Shown: positions 25,380 through 33,376 of the stretch, piece after piece
How positions within the stretch are numbered: position 1 is the first letter of the stretch
Layout of the letters: each line of letters opens with the position of its first letter
Position numbers and translations under genes: made by a program
Origin: Oryzomonas sagensis
Lineage (GTDB): Bacteria; Desulfobacterota; Desulfuromonadia; Geobacterales; Pseudopelobacteraceae
Direction: 5' to 3'
Length of the DNA: 38,731 bases
Assembly (NCBI RefSeq): GCF_008802355.1
Contig: NZ_VZRA01000011.1
Coordinates: forward strand, 1 to 38,731
Notes under the pieces: model-generated
What the model saw: only the letters and a program-made list of their open reading frames with translations
Database searches by the model: none
What the model was told of the DNA's origin: nothing

Positions 25380-26548
25380 AAGAGATCTACCTGGACAACA
25401 ACGCCACCACCAAGGTGGACGAAGCGGTCTTTGAGGAGATGCGCCCCTATTTTTGCGAACTGTACGGCAACCCCAGTTCCATGCATTTCTTCGGCGGCCA
25501 GGTGCAGCAGAAGGTGGACGAGGCCCGCAAGCGTGTGGCAGCCCTCCTGGGGGCCTCACCGGACGAGATCATCTTCACGGCCTGCGGTACCGAGAGCGAT
25601 AACGCCGCCATCCGTTCGGCCCTGGAGGTGTTCCCGGAAAAACGCCACGTCATCACCTCCCGTGTGGAGCATCCGGCCGTGCTGACCCAGTGCCGCAACC
25701 TGACCCAGAAGGGGTATCGGGTGACCGAGATCGGCGTGGACAGCGAGGGGCAGTTGGACATGGCGGAACTGAAGGCCGCAGTGGACGCCGATACCGCCAT
25801 CGTGTCGCTGATGTACGCCAACAACGAGACCGGCGTGATCTTCCCCATCGAGGAGGCTGCCGCCATCGCCAAGGCCAAGGGGGTATTGTTCCACACGGAC
25901 GCCGTCCAGGCCGTGGGCAAGGTCCCGATCAACCTGGCGGCCTCGAAGATCGACCTGCTGTCCCTCTCCGGCCACAAACTGCATGCGCCCAAGGGGATCG
26001 GCGTGCTCTACCTGCGCCGCGGCACCCCCTTCCGTCCCTTCATGGTGGGGGGGCACCAGGAAAAGAGCCGCCGCGCCGGCACGGAAAACGCCGCCGCCAT
26101 CATCGCCCTGGGCAAGGCCTGCGAGCTTGCCGGGCAGAACATGGCAATCGAGAACACCCAGGTCAAGGCCCTGCGTGACCGTCTGCAAACCGAGTTGATG
26201 GCCCGTATCCCCCATGCCCGCATCAACGGTGGGGCGGCCGAGCGCCTGCCCAATACCCTGAACATCGCGTTCGAGTTCGTGGAGGGCGAGGCGATCCTGC
26301 TCCTGCTCAACGAACTGGGCATCTGCGCCTCGTCCGGCAGCGCCTGCACCTCCGGCTCCCTGGAGCCGTCCCATGTGCTGCGGGCCATGGGCGTACCCTT
26401 CACCTGCGCCCACGGTTCGATCCGCTTCTCCCTCTCCCGCTACACCACTGCCGGAGAGATCGACACGGTCATCCGCGAACTGCCGCCCATCATCGCCCAC
26501 CTGCGCCAGATGTCGCCCTTTGGCAGGGAGTTCCTCAAGAAACAGTGA
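25376..26548 (+). CDS. nifS: Cysteine desulfurase NifS
   Basis: A 390-residue PLP enzyme that takes sulfur from cysteine as a persulfide for Fe-S cluster assembly. It begins EIYLDNNATTKVDEAVFEEM. The PLP lysine is Lys201 in LSLSGHKLHAPKG, and the persulfide cysteine is Cys324 in SSGSACTSGSLEPSHVL, with the NifS/IscS type of loop. ATG at 25376 lies in an ATGA overlap with nifU, with GGAGG upstream. The NIF-type name follows from the NifU partner. A strong terminator ends the pair. Confidence 0.95.
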   Translation: MKEIYLDNNATTKVDEAVFEEMRPYFCELYGNPSSMHFFGGQVQQKVDEARKRVAALLGASPDEIIFTACGTESDNAAIRSALEVFPEKRHVITSRVEHPAVLTQCRNLTQKGYRVTEIGVDSEGQLDMAELKAAVDADTAIVSLMYANNETGVIFPIEEAAAIAKAKGVLFHTDAVQAVGKVPINLAASKIDLLSLSGHKLHAPKGIGVLYLRRGTPFRPFMVGGHQEKSRRAGTENAAAIIALGKACELAGQNMAIENTQVKALRDRLQTELMARIPHARINGGAAERLPNTLNIAFEFVEGEAILLLLNELGICASSGSACTSGSLEPSHVLRAMGVPFTCAHGSIRFSLSRYTTAGEIDTVIRELPPIIAHLRQMSPFGREFLKKQ

Positions 26549-26585
26549 TAACCGGTATCGGTTTTCCCTGTGAAAGTCATGGTGA

Positions 26586-26625
26586 AAGTGCCGGTCATTC
26601 GCAACTGAATGCCCGGCACTTTTTT
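26586..26625 (+). terminator. Intrinsic terminator of nifU-nifS
   Basis: AAGTGCCGG-T-CATTC (26586-26600) pairs with GAATG-C-CCGGCACTT (26607-26621), and the stem runs into a T tract to 26625. It is a long, nearly perfect hairpin 37 bases after the stop. Confidence 0.88.
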
Positions 26626-26711
26626 GCCCCGAACCGTTTTGATTTTCTATCTCAAACATCCCGTTAGCAGCCCCCAGCCGGCTCCTCTTCTTTTCACGGT
26701 CAAGACTCTGC

Positions 26712-26740
26712 TTGACAAGTAAGTGAAAATAATTTCTATT
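26712..26740 (+). promoter_or_regulatory. Predicted promoter of the metal-binding lipoprotein gene
   Basis: TTGACA (26712-26717) is a perfect -35 hexamer; a weak -10 TCTATT (26735-26740) follows after 17 bases. The start codon is at 26804. Confidence 0.5.
26724..26738 (+). promoter_or_regulatory. Fur/Zur-like box
   Basis: TGAAAATAATTTCTA resembles the 7-1-7 Fur palindrome TGATAAT-A-ATTATCA, with mismatches mainly in the right half. It lies between the -35 and -10 of the gene for a metal-binding lipoprotein, where a metal-loaded repressor would block transcription. Which of Fur, Zur or another family member would bind is not determinable. Confidence 0.4.
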
Positions 26741-26803
26741 TATATCTCCCTGTTCGGCTTGCTGCACCGACGTACATACCTGATTTGTCCCGAGGAGATC
26801 GAC

Positions 26804-27763
26804 ATGAAACGCATACTCATCGCAGCTTCACTGCTGACGTGCCTGCTGTTTACCGGCGCCTGTCAGAAACAGACTACTCCGCCGCCCGCCGCCGGCCCCA
26901 AAAAACTGGTGGTCGTGACCACCCTGTTTCCGCTCTACGACTTTGTCCGGGCCATCGGTGGGGACAAGGTCGATGTCAGCCTGCTCCTGCCGCCCGGCGT
27001 GGAAGCCCACAGCTTCGAGCCGAAACCCGAGGATGCGCTGCGCACGGCAAAGGCGGGTCTGTTCATCTTCACCAACTCGTACATGGAACCGTGGGCGGTG
27101 AGCTTCGTCAAAGGGCTCAATACCGGCACCATCACCCTGCTGGATTCCAGTGCGGGGGTTACGTTCCAGAAGGCCGGCGTTGAAGAGGAGAAGGAGGAGC
27201 ACGGCCACGAAGGGGACCACCATCATGGCGGCGGCATGGACCCCCATATCTGGCTCGACTTCGGCAACGCCCAGATCATGGTGGCCAACATCGCAGCCGG
27301 CCTGGAGGCAAAAGATCCGGCCAACAGGGAGTATTACCGGGCCAATGCCGATGCCTACCGGGGGGAACTGAAAAAGCTCGATGCCGAATACAGGGTCGGG
27401 TTGTCCTCCTGTGGTAAGAAGTCCTTTCTCCATGGCGGCCACTATGCCTTTGGCTATCTCGCCAACCGTTACGGCCTTAAGTACGAATCCGCGTCCGCCG
27501 TCAACGCCGATGCCGAACCGACCCCGGCCAAGCTGATGGCGCTGGTCAAACAGGTCAGGGCCACGGGGCTTAGGTACGTTTTCAGCGAGGAATTGCTCTC
27601 GCCGCGCGTGTCCGAGATGATCGCCAAGGAAAGCGGCGCCTCGGTCCTATTGCTGCACGGCGCCCACAACATCAGTAAAAGCGATTTCGAACATGGCGTG
27701 ACCTTTCTCGCGCTGATGAGGAATAATCTGGCAAGCCTCAAGACCGGTCTGGAATGCAGATAG
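26804..27763 (+). CDS. ZnuA-like metal ABC transporter substrate-binding lipoprotein
   Basis: A 319-residue cluster A-I binding protein. MKRILIAASLLTCLLFTGAC carries a lipobox-like FTGAC, so it is anchored as a lipoprotein. The ligand regions are visible: PPGVEAHSFEPKPEDALRTA (His), a histidine-rich loop EEHGHEGDHHHGGGMDPHIW, and HGGHYAFGYLANRYGLKYES (His). The C-terminal FSEELLSPRVSEMIAKESGA is also family-typical. The His-rich loop favours zinc, but manganese or iron cannot be excluded. ATG at 26804 follows GGAG; an open frame from 26723 adds 27 residues before the signal peptide and is rejected. No permease or ATPase gene follows. Confidence 0.88.
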   Translation: MKRILIAASLLTCLLFTGACQKQTTPPPAAGPKKLVVVTTLFPLYDFVRAIGGDKVDVSLLLPPGVEAHSFEPKPEDALRTAKAGLFIFTNSYMEPWAVSFVKGLNTGTITLLDSSAGVTFQKAGVEEEKEEHGHEGDHHHGGGMDPHIWLDFGNAQIMVANIAAGLEAKDPANREYYRANADAYRGELKKLDAEYRVGLSSCGKKSFLHGGHYAFGYLANRYGLKYESASAVNADAEPTPAKLMALVKQVRATGLRYVFSEELLSPRVSEMIAKESGASVLLLHGAHNISKSDFEHGVTFLALMRNNLASLKTGLECR

Positions 27764-27969
27764 TCGTTAAGAACGACAACCATGAAAACGGTAGGTGGGC
27801 CGCAGAGCCCCGGAGCCAATGAGAACGTCACGGAGTCCTTTCACCTGGGACCTTCGCCGGGACGCAGAATCGTCACGTAGCTCCCTGATGATGCGCTGTC
27901 GGATTTTGTTGCCTCCGTGTCTATTGTGGCTCTGTGGTGAATGTTTTCTGGGGATAACTGATTTCAGAG
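27764..27969. other. Gene-free spacer with degenerate repeat-like sequence
   Basis: Including the terminator that follows, this gap between the lipoprotein gene and sucB is about 325 bases. The stretch around 27920-27950 (CTCCGTGTCTATTGTGGCT) looks like the short G/T-rich intergenic repeats seen in many proteobacterial genomes. No coding frame is supported. Confidence 0.35.
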
Positions 27970-28001
27970 GGGCGGCCGCAGCGGGGCCGCCCTTTGTTTT
28001 T
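27970..28001 (+). terminator. Intrinsic terminator upstream of sucB
   Basis: GGGCGGCC (27970-27977) pairs perfectly with GGCCGCCC (27985-27992), followed by TTTGTTTTT. It closes transcription from the metal-binding lipoprotein gene before sucB. Confidence 0.88.
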
Positions 28002-28088
28002 GCTGGCGTATCGGAAAAAATGCGCTAGAATAAAACACCGTCCGTTCTCATGAAACGGTGATGGAACCTTTTCTAAGGAGTTTTGCTT

Positions 28089-29384
28089 ATGGAAATACGG
28101 GTGCCCGAGGTGGGCGAATCGGTCCGGGAAGCGTTGCTGGCCACGTGGTTCAAGAAGAACGGCGAGAGCGTGAAGAAGGACGAAGCGCTGTGCGAGATCG
28201 AAACCGACAAGATCACGCTGGACATCAACGCCGACGCGGCCGGTGTGCTCTCCATCACCGTGGCCGAGGGTACGACCATACCGGTCGGCACGGTCATCGG
28301 CTCCATCGACGAGCAACAGGCTGCGGTCGCCGTTGCCGTTGAACCGTCTGCGCCAGTGGCGGCTGCACCGGCAGCCCCGGTGCAGCCGCCGGCGGCCGAC
28401 CCCGCCGCTGCGCCATCGTCGCCGGCCGCCCGTCGGGAAATGCGCGAACAGGGGATTGATCCCGCCTCGGTCGTGGGGACCGGCAAGGGGGGGCGTATCA
28501 CCCTGGACGACCTGTTCAGCGGCATCGCGGAAAAATCCCAGCAGGGGGCGGCCGCACCGATTCCCGCCCCGGATGTTCCCGCCGTTCCTGCCCCCCCCCA
28601 GGGCATGGCTGCCGCTTCTGCCCCGCCTGCACCGGCCGAGGCCGTTGGCACGGTTCACTCGGAGGAGGCCCCCCTTTACGCGGCCGAGAGGGAAGAACGC
28701 CGGGCCATGTCCCCCATCCGCAAGCGCATCGCCGAACGCCTCGTGGCGGTGCGGCGGGAAACCGCCATGCTTACCACCTTTAATGAGGCCGACCTGAGCC
28801 ACATCATGGCGCTGCGTGACAAATACCGGGACCACTTCCAAAAGCGCCACGGCGTCAAGCTCGGCTTCATGCCGTTCTTCGTCAAGGCGTGCGTCGAGGC
28901 GCTGCGGGAATTCCCGTCCGTGAATGCCAGCATCGACGGCGACGACATCGTGTACCACCATTACTACGACATCGGCATTGCCGTGGGCGGCGAGAAAGGG
29001 CTGGTGGTCCCGATCCTGCGCAACGCCGAGCGTCTCCATTTCCACGAGGTGGAGCAGGCCATAGGCGGTTTCAGCGAGAAGATCAAGACCAACCGCCTGA
29101 CCATCTCCGACCTGGAGGGGGGCACCTTTACCATCTCCAACGGCGGCGTGTACGGCTCCATGCTCTCCACCCCCATACTCAATCCGCCTCAGAGCGGCGT
29201 GCTCGGCATGCACGCCATTCAGGAACGCCCGGTGGTGCGGGACGGCCAGATCGTCATCCGCCCCATGATGTTTCTTGCGCTCTCCTACGATCATCGCATC
29301 ATCGACGGCCGCGAGGCGGTCGGGTTCCTGAAAAGCGTCAAGGAGTATATCGAGGACCCGGAGGAGTTGTTGCTGGAAGGGTAG
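28089..29384 (+). CDS. sucB: Dihydrolipoyllysine-residue succinyltransferase (2-oxoglutarate dehydrogenase E2)
   Basis: A 431-residue E2 enzyme that transfers succinyl from lipoyl to CoA. The lipoyl domain [19 protein letters not shown] has Lys41 in [11 protein letters not shown]. An Ala/Pro linker follows, then a peripheral-subunit-binding domain [20 protein letters not shown], then the catalytic domain with [12 protein letters not shown] and [13 protein letters not shown] (His402, Asp406). The single lipoyl domain and the HRIIDG region favour SucB over pyruvate dehydrogenase E2. ATG at 28089 is eight bases after AAGGAG. The E1 gene sucA is not next to it; lpdA (E3) follows after a 200-bp repeat. 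Confidence 0.92.
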   Translation: MEIRVPEVGESVREALLATWFKKNGESVKKDEALCEIETDKITLDINADAAGVLSITVAEGTTIPVGTVIGSIDEQQAAVAVAVEPSAPVAAAPAAPVQPPAADPAAAPSSPAARREMREQGIDPASVVGTGKGGRITLDDLFSGIAEKSQQGAAAPIPAPDVPAVPAPPQGMAAASAPPAPAEAVGTVHSEEAPLYAAEREERRAMSPIRKRIAERLVAVRRETAMLTTFNEADLSHIMALRDKYRDHFQKRHGVKLGFMPFFVKACVEALREFPSVNASIDGDDIVYHHYYDIGIAVGGEKGLVVPILRNAERLHFHEVEQAIGGFSEKIKTNRLTISDLEGGTFTISNGGVYGSMLSTPILNPPQSGVLGMHAIQERPVVRDGQIVIRPMMFLALSYDHRIIDGREAVGFLKSVKEYIEDPEELLLEG

Positions 29385-29398
29385 GGGACGCCTTAGGA

Positions 29399-29598
29399 GG
29401 TTGTTGAAAAACAGCCATCAGGCCTTCGTCCTCGAAAGCCCTTTTGTGCGGCGTAGCGCCCCTCATCCTATCCTTCTCCCAAAGGGAGAAGGGATACCGT
29501 TACCCTCTCCCTCTGGGAGAGGGTGGCCAAAGGCCGGGTGAGGGCCTCCGCGGGGCTTGTCTAGCGGGTGCGACGATCTGACTATTTTTGAACAACCT
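29399..29598 (+). repeat. MITE-like repeat, copy 1
   Basis: This 200-bp element begins GGTTGTTGAAAAA and ends TTTTTGAACAACC-T, so its ends are inverted repeats of each other with one mismatch. Inside are two strong hairpins, CCTTCTCCCAAAGGGAGAAGG and CCCTCTCCCTCTGGGAGAGGG (each counted separately as stems of nine and eight bases). It differs from copy 2 (31106-31305) at about nine positions by eye. It contains no gene and separates sucB from lpdA. Confidence 0.85.
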
Positions 29599-29642
29599 GG
29601 GTCTTTCAACAGTCTGCTAAATTCCACACGGAGGATTCAGTC

Positions 29643-31103
29643 ATGTCCGATCACATATTCGATCTTATCGTCATCGGCGCCGGGCCGGGCGGCTATGTGG
29701 CCGCCATCCGCGCCACGCAACTGGGGATGAAGGTCGCCGTTGTCGAAAAACGCGATGCCTTGGGTGGCGTCTGTCTGAACGAGGGGTGCATCCCCAGCAA
29801 GGCTCTGCTGGACTCCAGCGAATTTTTTGCCGTGGCGCGGGATCGCTTTCCCGTGCACGGCATCGACATCGCTCCGCCCCAACTCAACCTGGAAGCCATG
29901 ATGCGCCGTAAGGACGACGTGGTCAAAAAGAACACCGACGGTATCGCCTACCTCTTCAAGAAGAACGAGATCGAGTGGGTTCGCGGCACAGGAAGGCTTG
30001 TGGGGCGCAACGCCCTTGGCCGCCACGAGGTCGAAGTGGCGCTCGCGGAGGCAACGGGGCCCGCCGGTCAGCAGAGCCTGCCGCCGGACGCCGCAACGAG
30101 CGTGAAGCTCCAGGCCCAGCGGGTACTGCTGGCGACCGGCAGCGAGGCTGCCACGCTCCCCGGCATCCCCTTTGACGGGCAGGTGGTGGTCAGCGCCCGC
30201 GAGGCGCTCTGCTTCGACGAACTTCCCCAACACCTGGTGGTTGCCGGGGGCAGCTTTATCGGCCTGGAGCTCGGGTCGGTCTGGCGCCGCCTGGGGGCCC
30301 AGGTAACAGTGATAGAGATGATGCCCCAGATCGTGCCGATCATGGACCGGCAGGCGGGAGACACCCTCTATCGATCCCTGCGCAAACAGGGCATCGAGTT
30401 CAAGTTGGGGACGCGCATCTCCGGGGTGCGCCGCATCGGCAGCAAGGCCATTGTCCAGTACAACGCCGGTACCGGCAGCGAGGAGATCGATTGCGACCGT
30501 CTGCTGGTGGCCGTTGGCCGCCGCCCTCTGACGGCCGGGCTCAATCTGGAAGAGGTCGGGGTACGGCTGGACGAGAAGGGGAGGGTGGCGGTGGACGGGG
30601 ATTACCAAACCTCCGTACCGGGTATCTACGCCATAGGGGACCTGGTCCCCGGCCCGATGCTGGCCCACAAAGCGTCGGAAGAGGGAGTGGCCTGCGTGGA
30701 ACGCATGGCGGGCAAGGTAGCGGCGGTGGAGTACGAATATATCCCCGGCGTGGTCTATACCTGGCCGGAAGGCGCCACGGTCGGCCAGACCGAGGAACAA
30801 CTCAAGGAGGCCGGTATCCCTTACCGGAGCGGCCGGTTCAACTTTGCCGCCCTTGGCCGGGCGCGCTGCATGGATGAAACGGAGGGGTTCGTCAAGATCC
30901 TGGCCCATCAGGATACGGACCGGGTTCTGGGGGTGCATATCGTCGGACCGCGGGCCTCGGACCTGATTGCCGAGGCGGTCGCCATCATGAGTTTCGGCGG
31001 CACGGCCCGTGATATCGCCCTGATCTGCCATGCCCACCCGACTCTGCCCGAGGCGGTGCGGGAGGCGGCGCTGGATGTGCACAAGGAGGCGATTCACGCC
31101 TGA
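29643..31103 (+). CDS. lpdA: Dihydrolipoyl dehydrogenase (E3)
   Basis: A 486-residue flavoprotein that reoxidises dihydrolipoamide with NAD+ for 2-oxoacid dehydrogenase complexes. The FAD site is VIGAGPGGYVAAIRATQLG and the redox-active disulfide is Cys44/Cys49 in GGVCLNEGCIPSKALLDSS. The catalytic His-Glu pair is in HAHPTLPEAVREAA near the C-terminus. The NAD motif reads AGGSFIGLELG instead of the common GGGYIGLE, a mild deviation. ATG at 29643 is eight bases after GGAGG. It is flanked on both sides by copies of the 200-bp repeat. Confidence 0.94.
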   Translation: MSDHIFDLIVIGAGPGGYVAAIRATQLGMKVAVVEKRDALGGVCLNEGCIPSKALLDSSEFFAVARDRFPVHGIDIAPPQLNLEAMMRRKDDVVKKNTDGIAYLFKKNEIEWVRGTGRLVGRNALGRHEVEVALAEATGPAGQQSLPPDAATSVKLQAQRVLLATGSEAATLPGIPFDGQVVVSAREALCFDELPQHLVVAGGSFIGLELGSVWRRLGAQVTVIEMMPQIVPIMDRQAGDTLYRSLRKQGIEFKLGTRISGVRRIGSKAIVQYNAGTGSEEIDCDRLLVAVGRRPLTAGLNLEEVGVRLDEKGRVAVDGDYQTSVPGIYAIGDLVPGPMLAHKASEEGVACVERMAGKVAAVEYEYIPGVVYTWPEGATVGQTEEQLKEAGIPYRSGRFNFAALGRARCMDETEGFVKILAHQDTDRVLGVHIVGPRASDLIAEAVAIMSFGGTARDIALICHAHPTLPEAVREAALDVHKEAIHA

Positions 31104-31105
31104 TG

Positions 31106-31305
31106 GGTTGTTGAAAAACAGCCATCAGGCCTTCGTCCTCGAACACCCCTTCGTGCGACGTAGCGCCCCTCATCCTATCCTTCTCCCAAAGGGAGAAGGG
31201 ATACCGTTACCCTCTCCCTCCGGGAGAGGGTGGCCAAAGGCCGGGTGAGGGCCTCCTCAGGGCTTGTCTAGCGGGTGCGACGATCTGACTATTTTTGAAC
31301 AACCT
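31106..31305 (+). repeat. MITE-like repeat, copy 2
   Basis: The second copy of the 200-bp element is in the same orientation as copy 1 and starts two bases after the lpdA stop codon. It carries the same terminal inverted repeats and internal hairpins. Similarity between the flanks continues weakly for about 20 bases beyond the right end (TTTCAAnAGnC-type sequence). Confidence 0.85.
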
Positions 31306-31346
31306 GATTTTTTCAATAGCCCGCTAAGAATATGGAGTTATTTGAT

Positions 31347-31362
31347 ATACTAATTACAGTAT
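31347..31362 (+). promoter_or_regulatory. Inverted repeat over a -10-like element before the aconitase gene
   Basis: ATACT (31347-31351) and AGTAT (31358-31362) form an inverted repeat with a six-base spacer, overlapping a TATACT hexamer (31346-31351). A repressor site is possible but no -35 was found. Confidence 0.3.
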
Positions 31363-31389
31363 GGATTACCAAGGAAGGGGATGATGACA

Positions 31390-33327
31390 ATGGCACAGAA
31401 CCTTGCGACCAAAATACTCGAACATCATCTGGTGGAGGGGGAACTGGTCCCCGGCCGGGAGATTGCCATCCGTATCGACCACACGCTGTTGCAGGATGCC
31501 ACCGGCACCATGGCCATGCTGGAGTTCATCGCCATGGGGCTGCCTCGGGTCAAGGTCGGGCTGGCGGCCCAGTATATCGATCACAACCTGCTGCAAACCG
31601 ACTATAAAAACGCCGACGACCACGCCTTTCTGACCAGCGCCGCCATGAAGTACGGCGTGCACCTGTCCAAGCCGGGCAACGGTGTTTCTCATCAGGTGCA
31701 TCTTGAACGCTTCGGCGTGCCGGGCATCACGCTCCTGGGGGCCGATTCCCACTCCCCCACGGCTGCCGGCATATCGGTGCTGGCCATCGGGGCCGGCGGT
31801 CTGGACGTAGCCCTGGCCATGGCCGGCCACCCCTTTTACCTCCCCTGTCCCAAAGTGATGGGGGTCAAGCTGGTGGGGCGCCTGCCCGACTGGGTTTCGG
31901 GCAAGGATGTCATCCTGGAGATGCTCCGCCGCCACACGGTCAAGGGCGGGGTGGGCAAGGTTATCGAATACTACGGCCCGGGCGTGGCCACGCTTTCGGC
32001 TACCGATCGCGCCACCATCGGCAACATGGGGGCGGAACTGGGCGCCACCTCCTCGATCTTTCCCTCGGACGAGCGGACACGGGAGTTTCTGGTCTCCCAG
32101 GGGAGGGGCGATTGCTGGCGACCCCTGGCCGCGGACGAGGGAGCGACCTACGACGAATACGACGAGATCGACCTGTCGGCGCTGGAACCGCTGATCGCCT
32201 GCCCGTCGTCGCCGGACAACGTCGTGACGGTACGGGAGGTTGAGGGAGTCAAGGTAGACCAAGTGCTGGTGGGGAGTTCGGTCAATTCCTCGTTCCGCGA
32301 CCTGATGACCGTCTGCCGCATCCTGGAAGGGCAGCGCATTGCGCCCCAGGTGTCGTTCCACATCAACCCGGGCAGCCGCCAGGTTTTGGAAAACGTGGCC
32401 GATCAGGGCGGTGTGGTGACGTTGCTGATGGCCGGGGCGAGCATTCACCAGTCCGGCTGTCTGGGCTGCATCGGCATGGGGCAGGCGCCGGGCACCGACC
32501 AGGTTTCGTTGCGCACCTTCCCGCGCAACTTCCCGGGCAGGAGCGGCACCAAGGGGGACAAGGTCTATCTCTGCTCCCCGGAGACCGCCGCTGCCGCCGG
32601 TATTTACGGCGTGATCACCGATCCGCGCAAGCTGTCGACCATCAAGGCCTATCCGGCGGTGCGGAACCCCTCCACATATCTGCTGGACGATTCCGGCATC
32701 ATCTTCCCCCTGGAGGATACCGCCTCCGTCGAGATCAAGACCGGCCCCAACATCGTGCCGTTCCCGGAATTCGAAGCGCTGCCGGATACGTTGCAGGCAG
32801 AGGTGGTCATTAAATTGGAGGATAATGTCAGCACCGACCACATCATGCCTGCCGGCAACAAGGTACTGCCGCTGCGCAGCAACATCCCGGCCATCGCCGA
32901 GCATGTCTTCGAACAGGTTGACCCGGAATTTCCGGCCCGGGCCAAGGCGGCCGGCAACGGGGTGGTCGTGGGGGGCGAGAACTACGGCCAAGGGTCGTCC
33001 CGGGAGCATGCCGCCCTTGCGCCGCGCTACCTGGGGATACGCGCCAAGCTGGCCAAGAGCTTCGCCCGCATCCACAAGGCCAACCTGGTCAACTTCGGCA
33101 TCCTGCCGCTGACCTTCAAGAACCCGGCCGATTACGATCTGTTCAACCAGGGGGACCGGGTCTCCTTCTCGGACCTGCGGCGTCTGGTGGGGAGCGGCGC
33201 CGAGGATGTGCCGATGCAGGTTGGGGACAAACAGGTCATGATGCAGTTGAATATCTCCGAGCGCCAGCGCCGGGAGTTGCTGGCCGGGGGGACATTGAAT
33301 TACGTGCGGCAGAGCAACCATAAGTAA
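31390..33327 (+). CDS. Aconitase-family hydratase, Aquifex type, with an unusual cluster motif
   Basis: A 645-residue aconitate-hydratase-family protein. The N-terminus MAQNLATKILEHHLVEGEL and DQDATGTMA-like region (LLQDATGTMAMLEF), LGADSHSPTAAG, CPSSPDN, NFPGRSGTKGD and the swivel-domain NYGQGSSREHAALAPRYLG identify it. Citrate/isocitrate interconversion is the expected reaction. However, where the family has GSCTN, with the first [4Fe-4S] cysteine, this protein reads GSSVN (Ser297). The other two ligands are present in SGCLGCIGMG (Cys357, Cys360). Activity as an aconitase is therefore uncertain. ATG at 31390 matches the family N-terminus, nine bases after AAGGAAGGGG; ATGs at 31381 and 31384 are alternatives. 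Confidence 0.8.
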   Translation: MAQNLATKILEHHLVEGELVPGREIAIRIDHTLLQDATGTMAMLEFIAMGLPRVKVGLAAQYIDHNLLQTDYKNADDHAFLTSAAMKYGVHLSKPGNGVSHQVHLERFGVPGITLLGADSHSPTAAGISVLAIGAGGLDVALAMAGHPFYLPCPKVMGVKLVGRLPDWVSGKDVILEMLRRHTVKGGVGKVIEYYGPGVATLSATDRATIGNMGAELGATSSIFPSDERTREFLVSQGRGDCWRPLAADEGATYDEYDEIDLSALEPLIACPSSPDNVVTVREVEGVKVDQVLVGSSVNSSFRDLMTVCRILEGQRIAPQVSFHINPGSRQVLENVADQGGVVTLLMAGASIHQSGCLGCIGMGQAPGTDQVSLRTFPRNFPGRSGTKGDKVYLCSPETAAAAGIYGVITDPRKLSTIKAYPAVRNPSTYLLDDSGIIFPLEDTASVEIKTGPNIVPFPEFEALPDTLQAEVVIKLEDNVSTDHIMPAGNKVLPLRSNIPAIAEHVFEQVDPEFPARAKAAGNGVVVGGENYGQGSSREHAALAPRYLGIRAKLAKSFARIHKANLVNFGILPLTFKNPADYDLFNQGDRVSFSDLRRLVGSGAEDVPMQVGDKQVMMQLNISERQRRELLAGGTLNYVRQSNHK

Positions 33328-33376
33328 CTGATATATCACAGCGCCCGGAACCGGGCGTTCCACAGAAGGAGCATGA

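Noticed and set aside
33341-33358. Hairpin between the aconitase and pyk genes as a terminator
   Set aside because: The stem GCGCCCGG/CCGGGCGT is strong but has a two-base loop and no T tract.
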